The position numbers and the translations under genes were made by a program. DNA of 64,000 bases from the NCBI RefSeq assembly GCF_000745965.1, contig NZ_KN050788.1, positions 225,456-289,455 on the forward strand, read 5' to 3'. Each line of letters begins with the position of its first letter. The first letter of the stretch is position 1. Below the pieces are notes generated by a model, which had not been told where the DNA came from, did no database searches, and worked only from the letters and a program-made list of their open reading frames with translations. This document shows positions 43,989 through 52,052 of the stretch, piece by piece. The DNA is from Edaphobacter aggregans DSM 19364. GTDB taxonomy: Bacteria > Acidobacteriota > Terriglobia > Terriglobales > Acidobacteriaceae.

Positions 43989-45569
43989 TTACGGAGGCGT
44001 GGGACCGGGGTGTGTCGTACCCGCACCCATGCCAGCAGCGGGAACAGTATAGATTGTTCCGGGAGAAATGCTAGTGGTATTCAGCGGCTGCTCAGACTGC
44101 ATGCTCTGAACCAACTGCTCGACTGGCATCGTTGCTGGTGGAGCAGGCAACGGTTTGGCGCCCGTAACATTTGCGCCCGGGTTAGTCAGGGGGCCGGAGT
44201 TAGGCGGAAGAAACTCATCTGGATATTTCACCTCAGGCGGAGCCACACCAGCCGGTATGGGAGCTACGATCTCCGGCGTCACAATCACAACGAGTTCAGT
44301 GTTAGTTCGGATCTTGGACATCGACTGGAACAACTTACCCAGCACGGGAACATCTCCGATGAATGGAATCTTGGAGAGATTCTTGGTCTCTCGATTGTCG
44401 AGCAATCCGCCGATAGCGAAGCTCTGGCCCTCACTCAGCTCCACTTCGGTATTCACCTTTCGGCTGGCAAGGGATGGAACCGTGAATCCCGAAATCGTCA
44501 GGCCATTTGTAAAGTCGAGGTTGCTGACCTCCGGGGCAACCTGAAGACGAATGGTATTGCGGGGAGTGATAGTCGGGATGAAGTTGAGGCGAACACCAAA
44601 CTCCTTGAATTGGATCGAAATTGCCGTGTTCCCGCCCGCGCCCCCGCCAACGCCCTGGACTACAGGGTAAGGATATTCGCCGCCGGCGAGAAAGCTTCCC
44701 TGTTTGCCATTGGCCACCAGCAGGTTGGGCTCGGCGAGAATCTGAAGGATTCCGTTAGTCTGCAGAGCCTGAATCGTCGCACCGAGATTGATATCCGGCC
44801 GGAAGATAAAGATGTTCAGTAGATTCGATAACGTGAACCTGCTAGGATCTGTCGACGTTCCAGTGCCTGCAAGGCTCGGCGGAGAAAACTGTTGTGTGGT
44901 GATTGATCCGATGGTATTTGCCGCGCCTGTGCTGAAGATATTGATGGCGAGCTGTTTGTTCAAATTCCGATCGAGGCTCGCGAAGCGCACCTTCAAAAGA
45001 ATCTGGGGTTCGGGGGGAGGGACGTTGACGTACAGGAGATTGACCACTTTGCCCGCGGTAGAGGCGATCTGAACGGCGCGATCTGAGCTTTCAAGGTCCT
45101 TGACCGTACCACGAAGGAAGACGGAACCTCCTTCAGCGCTGACATGCAACGGCTGACCGGGAAACTCCGTTCTCAACTCGCGGCGCAGTGCCTCCAGGCG
45201 ATCGTTCGCAGCCGGATTGCTTGCACGGACTTTCACATTGAAGAACTGCCGGCCTCCTCCGACCTGCCAAACGATGAGAGTTGTTTCGCCAGGCGCCTTG
45301 CCGTTGATCATGATCTCGGAGGGGCTGACAGCGGTGGCCTCGGCGAGATCGCCTGAGCCAACCGCGACCCGCTCAACCGGCCGGGCACAATCGACCAGAA
45401 CTGATTTGCCGACCGCCACGACCAGGTCATTCGCCGAGTCTTGAATGTTGGCCCCGCCGGTCGACTGGGGAAGAGAGCCCGATGTCTGAGCCTGAAGTAT
45501 TGGGCCCGCCCAAGTTGCAAAAAACGCGGCCCAGAGACAAACAATCGTGATGCCCGGATTCGGTCTCAC
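43989..45569 (-). CDS. cpaC: Tad pilus secretin (CpaC/RcpA)
   Basis: 526 residues, outer-membrane pore for Flp pilus export. Signal peptide at residues 1-28 (ITIVCLWAAFFATWAGPILQAQ). The pilus N-domain contains VLVDCARPVERVAVGSGDLAEAT. A BON-like segment (RLEALRRELRTEFPGQPLHVSAEGGSVFLRGTV) precedes the secretin core, which ends in the conserved EGQSFAIGGLLDN...IPFIGDVPVLGKLF. A long Pro-rich tail (PGAKPLPAPPATMP) follows. The start is GTG and shares one base with the stop of cpaB. Order: cpaB, cpaC, DUF192. Confidence 0.92.
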   Translation of the reverse strand: MRPNPGITIVCLWAAFFATWAGPILQAQTSGSLPQSTGGANIQDSANDLVVAVGKSVLVDCARPVERVAVGSGDLAEATAVSPSEIMINGKAPGETTLIVWQVGGGRQFFNVKVRASNPAANDRLEALRRELRTEFPGQPLHVSAEGGSVFLRGTVKDLESSDRAVQIASTAGKVVNLLYVNVPPPEPQILLKVRFASLDRNLNKQLAINIFSTGAANTIGSITTQQFSPPSLAGTGTSTDPSRFTLSNLLNIFIFRPDINLGATIQALQTNGILQILAEPNLLVANGKQGSFLAGGEYPYPVVQGVGGGAGGNTAISIQFKEFGVRLNFIPTITPRNTIRLQVAPEVSNLDFTNGLTISGFTVPSLASRKVNTEVELSEGQSFAIGGLLDNRETKNLSKIPFIGDVPVLGKLFQSMSKIRTNTELVVIVTPEIVAPIPAGVAPPEVKYPDEFLPPNSGPLTNPGANVTGAKPLPAPPATMPVEQLVQSMQSEQPLNTTSISPGTIYTVPAAGMGAGTTHPGPTPP

Positions 45570-46417
45570 TATTTCCCCTCACTCGAGACAAATTTTTCTT
45601 CACTCCGCTTCGATCCGTTGAATACCTGGATCAAAAAGACGTGAGCTGCTGGCTTGGGAGCAGGATGAGGCGTCCCTGTGGATCGAGGCTTCGGAGGCGC
45701 GGCATTCTTGTCGGCGAAGAGGTTGGCCACTGCGGTCCCTGGAGGCTCGGCAATCTTGGTGTCCAGCGGATTTCTCAAGACGAGCTGAATGCGCGTCTGA
45801 TTACTGGCCAGGCTCAGAGCTTCAGCTTGCTCGGGAGTCACCAATAGATTGACTACCTGCACCTGCTTCGGCTTGCCTTCCTCGTCCTTCTGGATATCTG
45901 TGCCTGCAGATAGGACTTCTATGTTCTGGAGAAGAGTCTTTACCTTTGTTCCCTCAGTCGTGTTGGTGGCTCCCGGCGGATTACCCGAGATCAAAACATC
46001 CACTCGCATTCCTGGAGTTGCAAATCCAGCAACACCCACGACCTCGTCGACCTTGACTGCACAAGCTCTCATGCCCTGACTAATCATCGCAGCCAGGCCG
46101 CCACCAGAACCGGGTGCCGCCAGGCGGTTCTCGAGAATCGGCTCGTCCTGGTAGAGGTTCGAGATCACGCCACGACCGACGGCCTGCTTGCGATCGAGAA
46201 TCGCTCCCTTAGGTACGGGGCCTGCAATTTCGGAGGTTGCCAGATCGACATCGCGCAGAACACTGCCGAGCTTGATGTCGGCGGCCGCCACAATTACAGA
46301 CGTGTTCTTCCGCTGCGTTGCCATCAGGCGCCTGCCAACCACACGGTAGACGAGATAGCTACAGGCAGTTGCAATGACAAAAGCGCTCAGAAGGATGACC
46401 AGGACTCTCTTATTCAT
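45569..46417 (-). CDS. cpaB: Pilus assembly protein CpaB/RcpC
   Basis: 282 residues. One N-terminal membrane anchor (VLVILLSAFVIATACSYLVYRVV), then an SAF-like domain (VIVAAADIKLGSVLRDVDLATSEI...GRGVISNLYQDEPILENRLA) and the RcpC domain (MRACAVKVDEVVGVAGFATPGMRVDVLISG). It ends with a Lys/Pro-rich tail. It works with the secretin in the periplasm. A near-consensus sigma-54 promoter lies 56 bp upstream of the ATG. Confidence 0.9.
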   Translation of the reverse strand: MNKRVLVILLSAFVIATACSYLVYRVVGRRLMATQRKNTSVIVAAADIKLGSVLRDVDLATSEIAGPVPKGAILDRKQAVGRGVISNLYQDEPILENRLAAPGSGGGLAAMISQGMRACAVKVDEVVGVAGFATPGMRVDVLISGNPPGATNTTEGTKVKTLLQNIEVLSAGTDIQKDEEGKPKQVQVVNLLVTPEQAEALSLASNQTRIQLVLRNPLDTKIAEPPGTAVANLFADKNAAPPKPRSTGTPHPAPKPAAHVFLIQVFNGSKRSEEKFVSSEGK

Positions 46418-46472
46418 TCGCGGACCTATTTGAGCCGGCTCTACTTCGGCTCTACCTTCGCTACACCAGATG

Positions 46473-46487
46473 GCAATTCCTGTGCCA
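46473..46487 (-). promoter_or_regulatory. Sigma-54 promoter of cpaB-cpaC-DUF192
   Basis: Minus strand: TGGCACAGGAATTGC, an almost perfect match to the TGGCACR-N4-TTGC consensus. It is the best of the five sites in the locus. Confidence 0.82.
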
Positions 46488-46548
46488 AAGAAGTGGCAGG
46501 CCGTTGTAACGACAAATCAGGGATTTAGGGGATGACGGTAAGAGAAGT

Positions 46549-46565
46549 GTGAACCCTTGTATACC
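46549..46565. promoter_or_regulatory. Putative enhancer site between cpaB and the TonB-like gene
   Basis: GTGAACCCTTGTATACC, 62 bp beyond the cpaB -24 box and 81 bp before the divergent promoter at 46646. It could serve both. The same motif occurs upstream of flp. A nearby CGTGTAGACACG and CACGTG add further dyad symmetry at 46590-46610. Confidence 0.6.
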
Positions 46566-46645
46566 AAGCTCGCTCTCTGGTGTAGCCGTGTAGACACGTT
46601 TCACGTGTTACTCGATAATTTGCATCGACTTACAGGCATGTAGGT

Positions 46646-46660
46646 TGGTCTGCGAATTGC
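46646..46660 (+). promoter_or_regulatory. Sigma-54-like promoter of the TonB-like gene
   Basis: Plus strand TGGTCTGCGAATTGC: TGG-N9-TGC with AAT before TGC, as at cpaB and cpaA. The ATG at 46701 lies 40 bp further. It makes the pilus operon and the TonB-like gene a divergent pair. Confidence 0.62.
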
Positions 46661-46700
46661 AGCCGTGGGATGCGTAAATTACAGGAGGCCGGGGCTGTTC

Positions 46701-48137
46701 ATGAAGTCTTCCAACATCGTTACGCTCTTTTCAGAGCAGCCTCCCCCGCGCACCACCCCATCTTCGTTCCTGGTTTCGATCCTGATTCACGGCGTCGCAT
46801 TCGGCTTGCTCGTCATGGCTCTCAGGCATAGTCCCCGCATTGAACCATCTGTCATCGAACGCTATACCGTTCGACTTTTGAATGCGCCCCGGATTGAGAC
46901 GCAGAGGCGACGTGCGAGCAACAGTGGCGACACGCAACCGACGACACAATCCGCATCGCACGACCTCGCGCCGGGAGGAGCTCCGGCAGCGCCGCCCGCA
47001 ATTCCGGAGCAGCTGGCTCAACTGCTCTCTCAGCCTCGAGTTCTCGTGCAGCCGGACGCGCCTCCGGATCTCCTGCTCCCGCAAGAGACCCCCGTCCCAC
47101 TCATCGTGATGTGGTCTCCTGAGAACTCTCCCAATAAGACGATCGTCCCGCCGCCTCCGCAAGAGGCCACCGTAACCAATGTGCGACCTTCGTTCGTCAA
47201 GCCGAATCGCGAGCCGGAGCTGGCGGACCTTAATATCTCGGCTACCCGCTTCCCTTCCCAGACTCCGACGATGCCCTCAAGCACCTCTCCCCTGGTCGTT
47301 CGCGGACCCGAGCCAGTCCAGCAGGTCCCGGAGACCGCTGCGGCGCAGCTCCAGCAACCCACTCCTGCACGGGTACTGTCACTCTCTGACGTTCAATCGG
47401 AGGGCCCAGTCGTGATACCGGTCGTCAATCAGGGCTCGAAGGCTGAAACGTCAACGTCTCTGGTCTCCCCGCGAGCGGAGAATACCTCAGGGAGCGGCAA
47501 CGGCAATCCCGCCGCGAAACAAAATGGCGTTGGCGCTGGCGACGGCTCAGGGGAACAGAAAAACACTGCGGCTGCAGGATCAGGGCCCGGATCCGGATCG
47601 GAGACCGGAGGGAAGTCCGGTGCCGACCAGGGCTCTGTCTCCGGCGGGATTGTCGGCGGGGAAGCGTCTGTCGTCCACATCACCCTGCCGAAGGACGGTC
47701 AGTTTGGAGTCGTCGTCGTGGGATCTTCTCTGGCAGAACAGTATCCGGAGACGGTCGGAGTCTGGAGTGGCAGGCTGGTCTACACGGTGTACTTACACAT
47801 TGGTCTGGGGAAGAACTGGATTCTTCAGTACACGGTGCCCCGCTCCGAGGAGGCTGCGGCGTCTGGAAACGTCACTCGACCGGAGGCACCGTGGCCGTAC
47901 GACATCCTGCGGCCTAACCTCGTGGCGGACGACTACACTTCGGAGGCGATCATGGTTCACGGCTTTGTGAACCTGGCCGGCCGGTTCGAGCGTCTGGCAC
48001 TCGTCTTCCCTACTCAGTTTGCGCAGGCAAAGTTTCTGCTTGACGCGCTCCAACAGTGGCAGTTCAGAGCCGCTCGGCAAAACGGAAACCTTACTGCCGT
48101 CGAGGTGCTACTGATCATTCCTGAAGAGGTTCAGTGA
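46701..48137 (+). CDS. TonB-like envelope-spanning protein
   Basis: 478 residues from ATG 46701 (AGGAGG 12 bp upstream; a GTG at 46665 is a weaker option). One membrane helix near the N-terminus (SFLVSILIHGVAFGLLVMAL) is of the TonB/energy-transducer type (SxxxH). A long Pro-rich, then Gly/Ser-rich disordered stretch spans residues 50-330. A compact C-terminal domain follows (VYTVYLHIGLGKNWILQYTVP ... EAIMVHGFVNLAGRFERLALVFP ... LLDALQQWQFRAARQNGNLTAVEVLLIIP) that resembles a TonB C-terminal fold. It may link inner and outer membranes for the pilus machine. Its divergent promoter is sigma-54-like. Confidence 0.72.
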   Translation: MKSSNIVTLFSEQPPPRTTPSSFLVSILIHGVAFGLLVMALRHSPRIEPSVIERYTVRLLNAPRIETQRRRASNSGDTQPTTQSASHDLAPGGAPAAPPAIPEQLAQLLSQPRVLVQPDAPPDLLLPQETPVPLIVMWSPENSPNKTIVPPPPQEATVTNVRPSFVKPNREPELADLNISATRFPSQTPTMPSSTSPLVVRGPEPVQQVPETAAAQLQQPTPARVLSLSDVQSEGPVVIPVVNQGSKAETSTSLVSPRAENTSGSGNGNPAAKQNGVGAGDGSGEQKNTAAAGSGPGSGSETGGKSGADQGSVSGGIVGGEASVVHITLPKDGQFGVVVVGSSLAEQYPETVGVWSGRLVYTVYLHIGLGKNWILQYTVPRSEEAAASGNVTRPEAPWPYDILRPNLVADDYTSEAIMVHGFVNLAGRFERLALVFPTQFAQAKFLLDALQQWQFRAARQNGNLTAVEVLLIIPEEVQ

Positions 48138-48165
48138 CGGCCTTGGGGCCCCTCCCACTTCTTGC

Positions 48166-48220
48166 GCAAAGTATTCATTATACGTTAGTTATGGTCGTAC
48201 TCCATGGCAAAGTATTCATT
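48166..48220. repeat. 14-bp direct repeat
   Basis: GCAAAGTATTCATT occurs at 48166-48179 and 48207-48220, each followed by TAC after one variable base (41-bp period). Confidence 0.55.
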
Positions 48221-48281
48221 CTACATGACTTGAACGCAAGTCATTCACCACAAAGGTCTTATATTGCGTCCTTAAGAAATG

Positions 48282-48310
48282 AAAAGCCCCCAGGGTGACT
48301 GGAGGCTTTT
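48282..48310. terminator. Bidirectional intrinsic terminator
   Basis: AAAAGCCCCCAG-GGTGA-CTGGAGGCTTTT: a 12-bp stem with one mismatch flanked by A and T runs. It can serve both the TonB-like gene and the TadG-like operon, which converge here. Confidence 0.8.
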
Positions 48311-48448
48311 CTCGTTTTCGATCTATGGAACCATACTCTATAGCAGATTGGCGGAAATTACTGCGCAGCGAATCTCCTTGATTGGCGCGGGGATTCGTTG
48401 CCTGGGGCTTGACACGTCAAAAGTGTCTCACCCACTACGGACGGACTA

Positions 48449-49996
48449 TTAGTTAACCAGCGCAACTTGACTGATGAAGACGCTGGGTACCGGACTGAGG
48501 GTCATGGTGATGCCTGCGTTGCCTCCCAGGCCCAGCACATCCACGATGATCTCGCCGGTGATGTTAGTGGCGCTTCCCGGATTGCCCTGGAGTTGCACCT
48601 CCTGATAGTGGTTCGTGTCGCCCAGCATCGTGGCCCGTGTGTTCGTTAGATAGAGGGTCCCTATGAGAGTGAGGTCACCGCCACCACCGAGCTTATGCGC
48701 TTGGTTACCCGTGTGCGCATCCGAAGCCCGATCCTGGAAGAACAAGATCCCTTGGTACGCGGAGCTGCTTGGAGAGCCGATCAGATTGATCGAGCCATTG
48801 GCACCGAGCTCGAAGGTGTCAGCGTTAGTGGGGTCTCCTGTTGGTCCAGTGTTGTAGACGAGCATTCCACCCCCCGCCTCAGTCCCATCCCATCCCGTGC
48901 CGGTCCCATCGGGAGGGGAGGGATCGGCAGTTCCCGTAACCATGGATGCACTGCAACCGGCTTGGCATTTGAAACCTCCACCCCGGATGTAGTAGATCCC
49001 TGGCTTGAAGAGTGCAGTGGTGTTCTTAAGAGTAGTGAACCCATCCTTATACACACCTGGAGATAAGACTGTGCAGCCATGCGGTCCAGCGGATGCCGGG
49101 CATGTGATCGGGCCAAGACTCTGGCTCGCGTCGAGCGTTACCGGAAGCGGCGCATCTGGCAGTGTCAGTGTGGCGGGATCCGGCGGATCGACATCCTTGA
49201 GAGGATCCTGCATCCACGAAGCACCGGGTACATAGTGTCCGGGGAGGGTGCCGGGAAGAAAAATAAATGACGGATTAGGTGAGGGGCCGCCCCACACCCC
49301 AAAATCCGCACCGTTTGAGGTTGGCCCGGCGTGGGAGAGATCGACGGTTCCGCTGCCCGCGGTGGTAACTGCTGTACTGGAGCTGGAGTTCACCTCGACG
49401 CTTCTGCTTGGTCCTCCGAAGATCTGGACATCAACACCGCCGTTTGTATGGAACGAACCCGGCAATGTCGGGTGGTTGACGAGAATGGGAACCGGCGAAA
49501 ATACATCCACGATCGCCGCCATGGCCCTTGCCGTCACCGTGGTGGTGGCGCCGGCACCCACCATCCGGATCAAGGTGGCGTCCACATTTCGCTGTACCGT
49601 GGCACGGACGAGGACGGTGGGAAAGGCCGATGAGAAGTTGACTCCGGGAGCCGCCGTGGCGGGGGGCGTGGGAAAGTCGATCGTCACCGTGTCGCTTGCA
49701 GAGCCGCCGAATCCGTTCTGCTTCGCATAGAGGCACGGGGTCCTCGCATCGGTGGTACCGCAGGTGAAGGAGCTTCCCGGGGTCGAGACAAAGCTGTTGG
49801 CACCGGCGCCGCTGGTGGCGTCTTTGATGCTCATCATAGCGGCTTGAGCGGCGGCGTCTGCGGCAGACTGCGCCATCTGCCGCTGCGAGTAAAGATGTGC
49901 GCCATCGACGGCCAGCCCAACGGCACCGATCAGAAAGATGCTCATGGCAAGCGCCACTATCAAGATCGCCTGACCATCTTCTTCTTTGAATCGCAT
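48449..49996 (-). CDS. TadG-like pilus assembly protein
   Basis: 515 residues from ATG 49996 (GAGGAGG 7 bp upstream). The N-terminal Tad/TadG motif is EEDGQAILIVALAMSIFLIGAVGLAVDGAHLYSQRQMAQSAADAAAQAAM, one membrane helix followed by the amphipathic segment. The remaining about 460 residues are exported and rich in Gly/Pro/Thr, with LPGSFHTNGGVDVQIFGG, LSPGVYKDGFTT and a beta-rich C-terminus (GNAGITMTLSPVPSV). It is a minor pilin-like component or adhesin. It is last in the module DUF192, PilZ-TadE, TadE, TadG. Confidence 0.82.
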   Translation of the reverse strand: MRFKEEDGQAILIVALAMSIFLIGAVGLAVDGAHLYSQRQMAQSAADAAAQAAMMSIKDATSGAGANSFVSTPGSSFTCGTTDARTPCLYAKQNGFGGSASDTVTIDFPTPPATAAPGVNFSSAFPTVLVRATVQRNVDATLIRMVGAGATTTVTARAMAAIVDVFSPVPILVNHPTLPGSFHTNGGVDVQIFGGPSRSVEVNSSSSTAVTTAGSGTVDLSHAGPTSNGADFGVWGGPSPNPSFIFLPGTLPGHYVPGASWMQDPLKDVDPPDPATLTLPDAPLPVTLDASQSLGPITCPASAGPHGCTVLSPGVYKDGFTTLKNTTALFKPGIYYIRGGGFKCQAGCSASMVTGTADPSPPDGTGTGWDGTEAGGGMLVYNTGPTGDPTNADTFELGANGSINLIGSPSSSAYQGILFFQDRASDAHTGNQAHKLGGGGDLTLIGTLYLTNTRATMLGDTNHYQEVQLQGNPGSATNITGEIIVDVLGLGGNAGITMTLSPVPSVFISQVALVN

Positions 49997-50007
49997 GGCA
50001 AACCTCC

Positions 50008-50457
50008 TCAAAACGTGATCACTCCCTCGGTGGTACTTGCGACCGTTCTGCTTAACATCGAGAAGTACGGAATAAGCGGATCGTACGGATACGACACGGT
50101 GACCGTAACGGGGGACCCAGCGTTATTGTTGCCGTTCGGGTAAGCGACCGTGATGGTGAGATTGCCGGTGGTGAGCAAGCCGGCTTTGGCGAAGTTCTGA
50201 ACGACTGTCTCTACCTGTGTGGTGTTTCCCGGACCGCTCGGCCCGTTGACGCCTGCGCCTGTTCGATCTGCGCCGTGAACGATGGCGTACCTTGCGCCGG
50301 CCCGCGCCGAGTTTGCCACAGTGTTGAACACCAGCATCATGCGGGATAACTCAACGACACTCACAAGCATGATCATGAACATGAGGGCGATGAGGCCGAA
50401 TTCGATCAAGGTACTGCCTCGGTCCGATCTGCAACGCTGGATGTCGCGGAGTCTCAT
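50008..50457 (-). CDS. TadE-like pseudopilin
   Basis: 149 residues. The TadE motif RGSTLIEFGLIALMFMIMLVSVVELSRMMLVFNTVANSARAGARYA gives the processing-region Glu (IEF), one hydrophobic helix and the ARAGARYA block. The start ATG overlaps the stop of the PilZ-TadE gene by 4 bp (ATGA), so the two TadE-like proteins are translationally coupled. Confidence 0.88.
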   Translation of the reverse strand: MRLRDIQRCRSDRGSTLIEFGLIALMFMIMLVSVVELSRMMLVFNTVANSARAGARYAIVHGADRTGAGVNGPSGPGNTTQVETVVQNFAKAGLLTTGNLTITVAYPNGNNNAGSPVTVTVSYPYDPLIPYFSMLSRTVASTTEGVITF

Positions 50458-51335
50458 TGGATCATCCTCATCACGGCTCGACGGTGGATCGTAGTGGGCG
50501 GAATGGTTGCATAGACGTTGAGACTGGGGAAGCTAAATCCTGCGGGGATGAACGGAACGTAGGTGTAGGTCACGTCGATGGTGATCAGGGCATAGGGGCT
50601 CTCGGGATCAGCAGCGGCACCGGTACAACCAGCTGGATCAAGCGCTCCCTGGCGGTTCTGACAGACATTTACCTGGAGGCTTGCTCGATTGGGAAGCGAT
50701 GAGATGTCCTGCGTAATCATCGACGTGATGTTGCCCACGGTTGGCAATGCCCGCCCGAAACCGCCCACAGAAGCTCCACCCAGAACTGCGTAGTCTGCTC
50801 CGGCACGCGCGGCATTGGCTACCGTGATCCAGGCGTAGAAGAACCCTGCGAAGTTGACGACGTTGACGATCAACAGGAAAACGATGGGCAACAAGAGGGC
50901 GTACTCGATGAGCGACTGTCCTGCGGTCGCCTGGAGCCGCTCCAGGAATCTCGTGAACGTCTTTTGATCCGCGCAATCGAGGAGAACACCCGGTGCAGCG
51001 TTGGTGGCTCGCCTCACGGGCATGACAAATGCGAGGCCGACTCCATCTTCGTCCGAGCGGACGACCTTAGCGTTCACCCTAACGGAACGATCGGGATCAG
51101 TGTCGGGGGCGCCGGCCCGCGTCAGAGACATCGTGACCAGCGTGCCGGGATACCAGCGCTGCTCAGTCAGCAGATAGAGTCCGGTCGGGCTGATATCCCG
51201 GATGTCACGGCCCATCGGAGCCGCACCATCCCAATAGTGCGCGATCAGGCGGGCCGGTTTCCTTCGCCCAGCCTTGCGTCGTTCTCGACCTAATAACCGC
51301 TCGAACCAACTCGTCACTGGCTTCATGTGGTCCAT
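50454..51335 (-). CDS. PilZ-TadE fusion protein
   Basis: 293 residues. Residues about 18-115 look like a PilZ domain: basic RRKAGRRKPAR, then DIRDISPTGLYL (D-x-S-x2-G), then VNAKVVRSDEDGVGLAFV. Together these are the RxxxR and [DN]xSxxG c-di-GMP motifs of the family. From about residue 140 a full TadE-type segment follows (GQSLIEYALLLPIVFLLIVNVVNFAGFFYAWITVANAARAGADYA) with a periplasmic tail. The PilZ part would be cytoplasmic, N-terminal to the helix. A nucleotide-sensing domain fused to a minor pilin is unusual, because pseudopilin N-termini are normally short and cleaved. Confidence 0.78.
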   Translation of the reverse strand: MDHMKPVTSWFERLLGRERRKAGRRKPARLIAHYWDGAAPMGRDIRDISPTGLYLLTEQRWYPGTLVTMSLTRAGAPDTDPDRSVRVNAKVVRSDEDGVGLAFVMPVRRATNAAPGVLLDCADQKTFTRFLERLQATAGQSLIEYALLLPIVFLLIVNVVNFAGFFYAWITVANAARAGADYAVLGGASVGGFGRALPTVGNITSMITQDISSLPNRASLQVNVCQNRQGALDPAGCTGAAADPESPYALITIDVTYTYVPFIPAGFSFPSLNVYATIPPTTIHRRAVMRMIQ

Positions 51336-51356
51336 CCCACGTCGTCTGTCATCTGC

Positions 51357-51776
51357 TCAATCCAGTTGCCCGTTACTGTGCACTGCTTCAGAGGCCTTCA
51401 ACCGCTGCTCCATCTCTTCGGCGACGCAGATCACGAGCTGATCACCCGATTGGGTATCCGTGGAGTAGATGGTATGGGTCGGTAGTTCGAGGACACTTTC
51501 AGCATGAGTCTTCAAAGGCCCAATCCGAAACGAAGGGAAAGATTCGACGAGATGAATCACCCGATGGTGCTCGTCGAGATAAATCAGATCGAGAGGAAAG
51601 AGCAATCCGAACGTATGAACCCCGCGGGAAGGCACCACCCACAGGCCCTCGTCGGGCCTGAGTTTGAGCCTTCCGATCAATCCCCTGAGGCGCGAAAAGA
51701 TCGTATCGGCAGCCTTGACATTCAGGCTGAGGAAACATTCGCGCGTTTGGTTATATACGCAGTATGTCCTATTCAT
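51357..51776 (-). CDS. DUF192 protein of the Tad locus (copy 2)
   Basis: 139 residues from ATG 51776 (GAGGG 6 bp upstream). The DUF192 pattern is LRGLIGRLKLRPDEGLWVVPSRGVHTFGLLFPLDLIYLDEHHRVI...VLELPTHTI, close to copy 1 (VHTFGMQFPIDLVYLD). It precedes the PilZ-TadE gene by about 20 bp. A sigma-54-like site lies about 97 bp upstream of the ATG. Confidence 0.8.
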   Translation of the reverse strand: MNRTYCVYNQTRECFLSLNVKAADTIFSRLRGLIGRLKLRPDEGLWVVPSRGVHTFGLLFPLDLIYLDEHHRVIHLVESFPSFRIGPLKTHAESVLELPTHTIYSTDTQSGDQLVICVAEEMEQRLKASEAVHSNGQLD

Positions 51777-51872
51777 CCGTCGACCCTCGGCGACCGTCAG
51801 GCTACCGGGTATTCCTTCCACTCAGATTGTTTGAGGCTTGCGGCATGGAGACGACATTGCTCGGCATGTGAT

Positions 51873-51887
51873 GCAAGACGCCCCCCA
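51873..51887 (-). promoter_or_regulatory. Sigma-54-like promoter of the DUF192/TadE/TadG module
   Basis: Minus strand TGGGGGGCGTCTTGC: TGG-N9-TGC with T before TGC. It is the weakest of the five (G-rich spacer), but it sits in the only gap of this module and points the right way. Confidence 0.5.
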
Positions 51888-51942
51888 TGCCACCTGTATA
51901 AGTCTGGTTGTTGGCTTCTGCTGGAACAGAAGCCCGGAGCCA

Positions 51943-52035
51943 TCACACTCGCGTGCGGCGGCGATTGATCAGAAACAACAGCACGACGACGAAGAACACA
52001 CCGGAAACAACTCGGATAATCGTTACATTGTCCAC
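51943..52035 (-). CDS. 30-residue single-span membrane microprotein
   Basis: GTG start at 52035 with AAGGAG 9 bp upstream and TGA at 51943. The peptide is short: a polar start (MDNVTIIR), a hydrophobic helix (VVSGVFFVVVLLFLI) and a positive tail (NRRRTRV). Topology would be N-out/C-in by the positive-inside rule. It sits 18 bp after the tadC stop in the same strand and order, so it is probably translated with the pilus genes. No known family comes to mind. It is too short for standard gene finding. Confidence 0.6.
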   Translation of the reverse strand: MDNVTIIRVVSGVFFVVVLLFLINRRRTRV

Positions 52036-52052
52036 GTCAACTTCTCCTTTTC

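Larger units (their letters stand above)
48138..48448. other. Convergent intergenic region with repeats and terminator
   Basis: 311 bp between the TonB-like gene (plus) and the TadG-like gene (minus). It contains a direct repeat (48166-48179 and 48207-48220), a hairpin ATGACTT-GAACGC-AAGTCAT (48225-48244), and the strong terminator at 48282-48310. No gene was seen. Confidence 0.5.
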
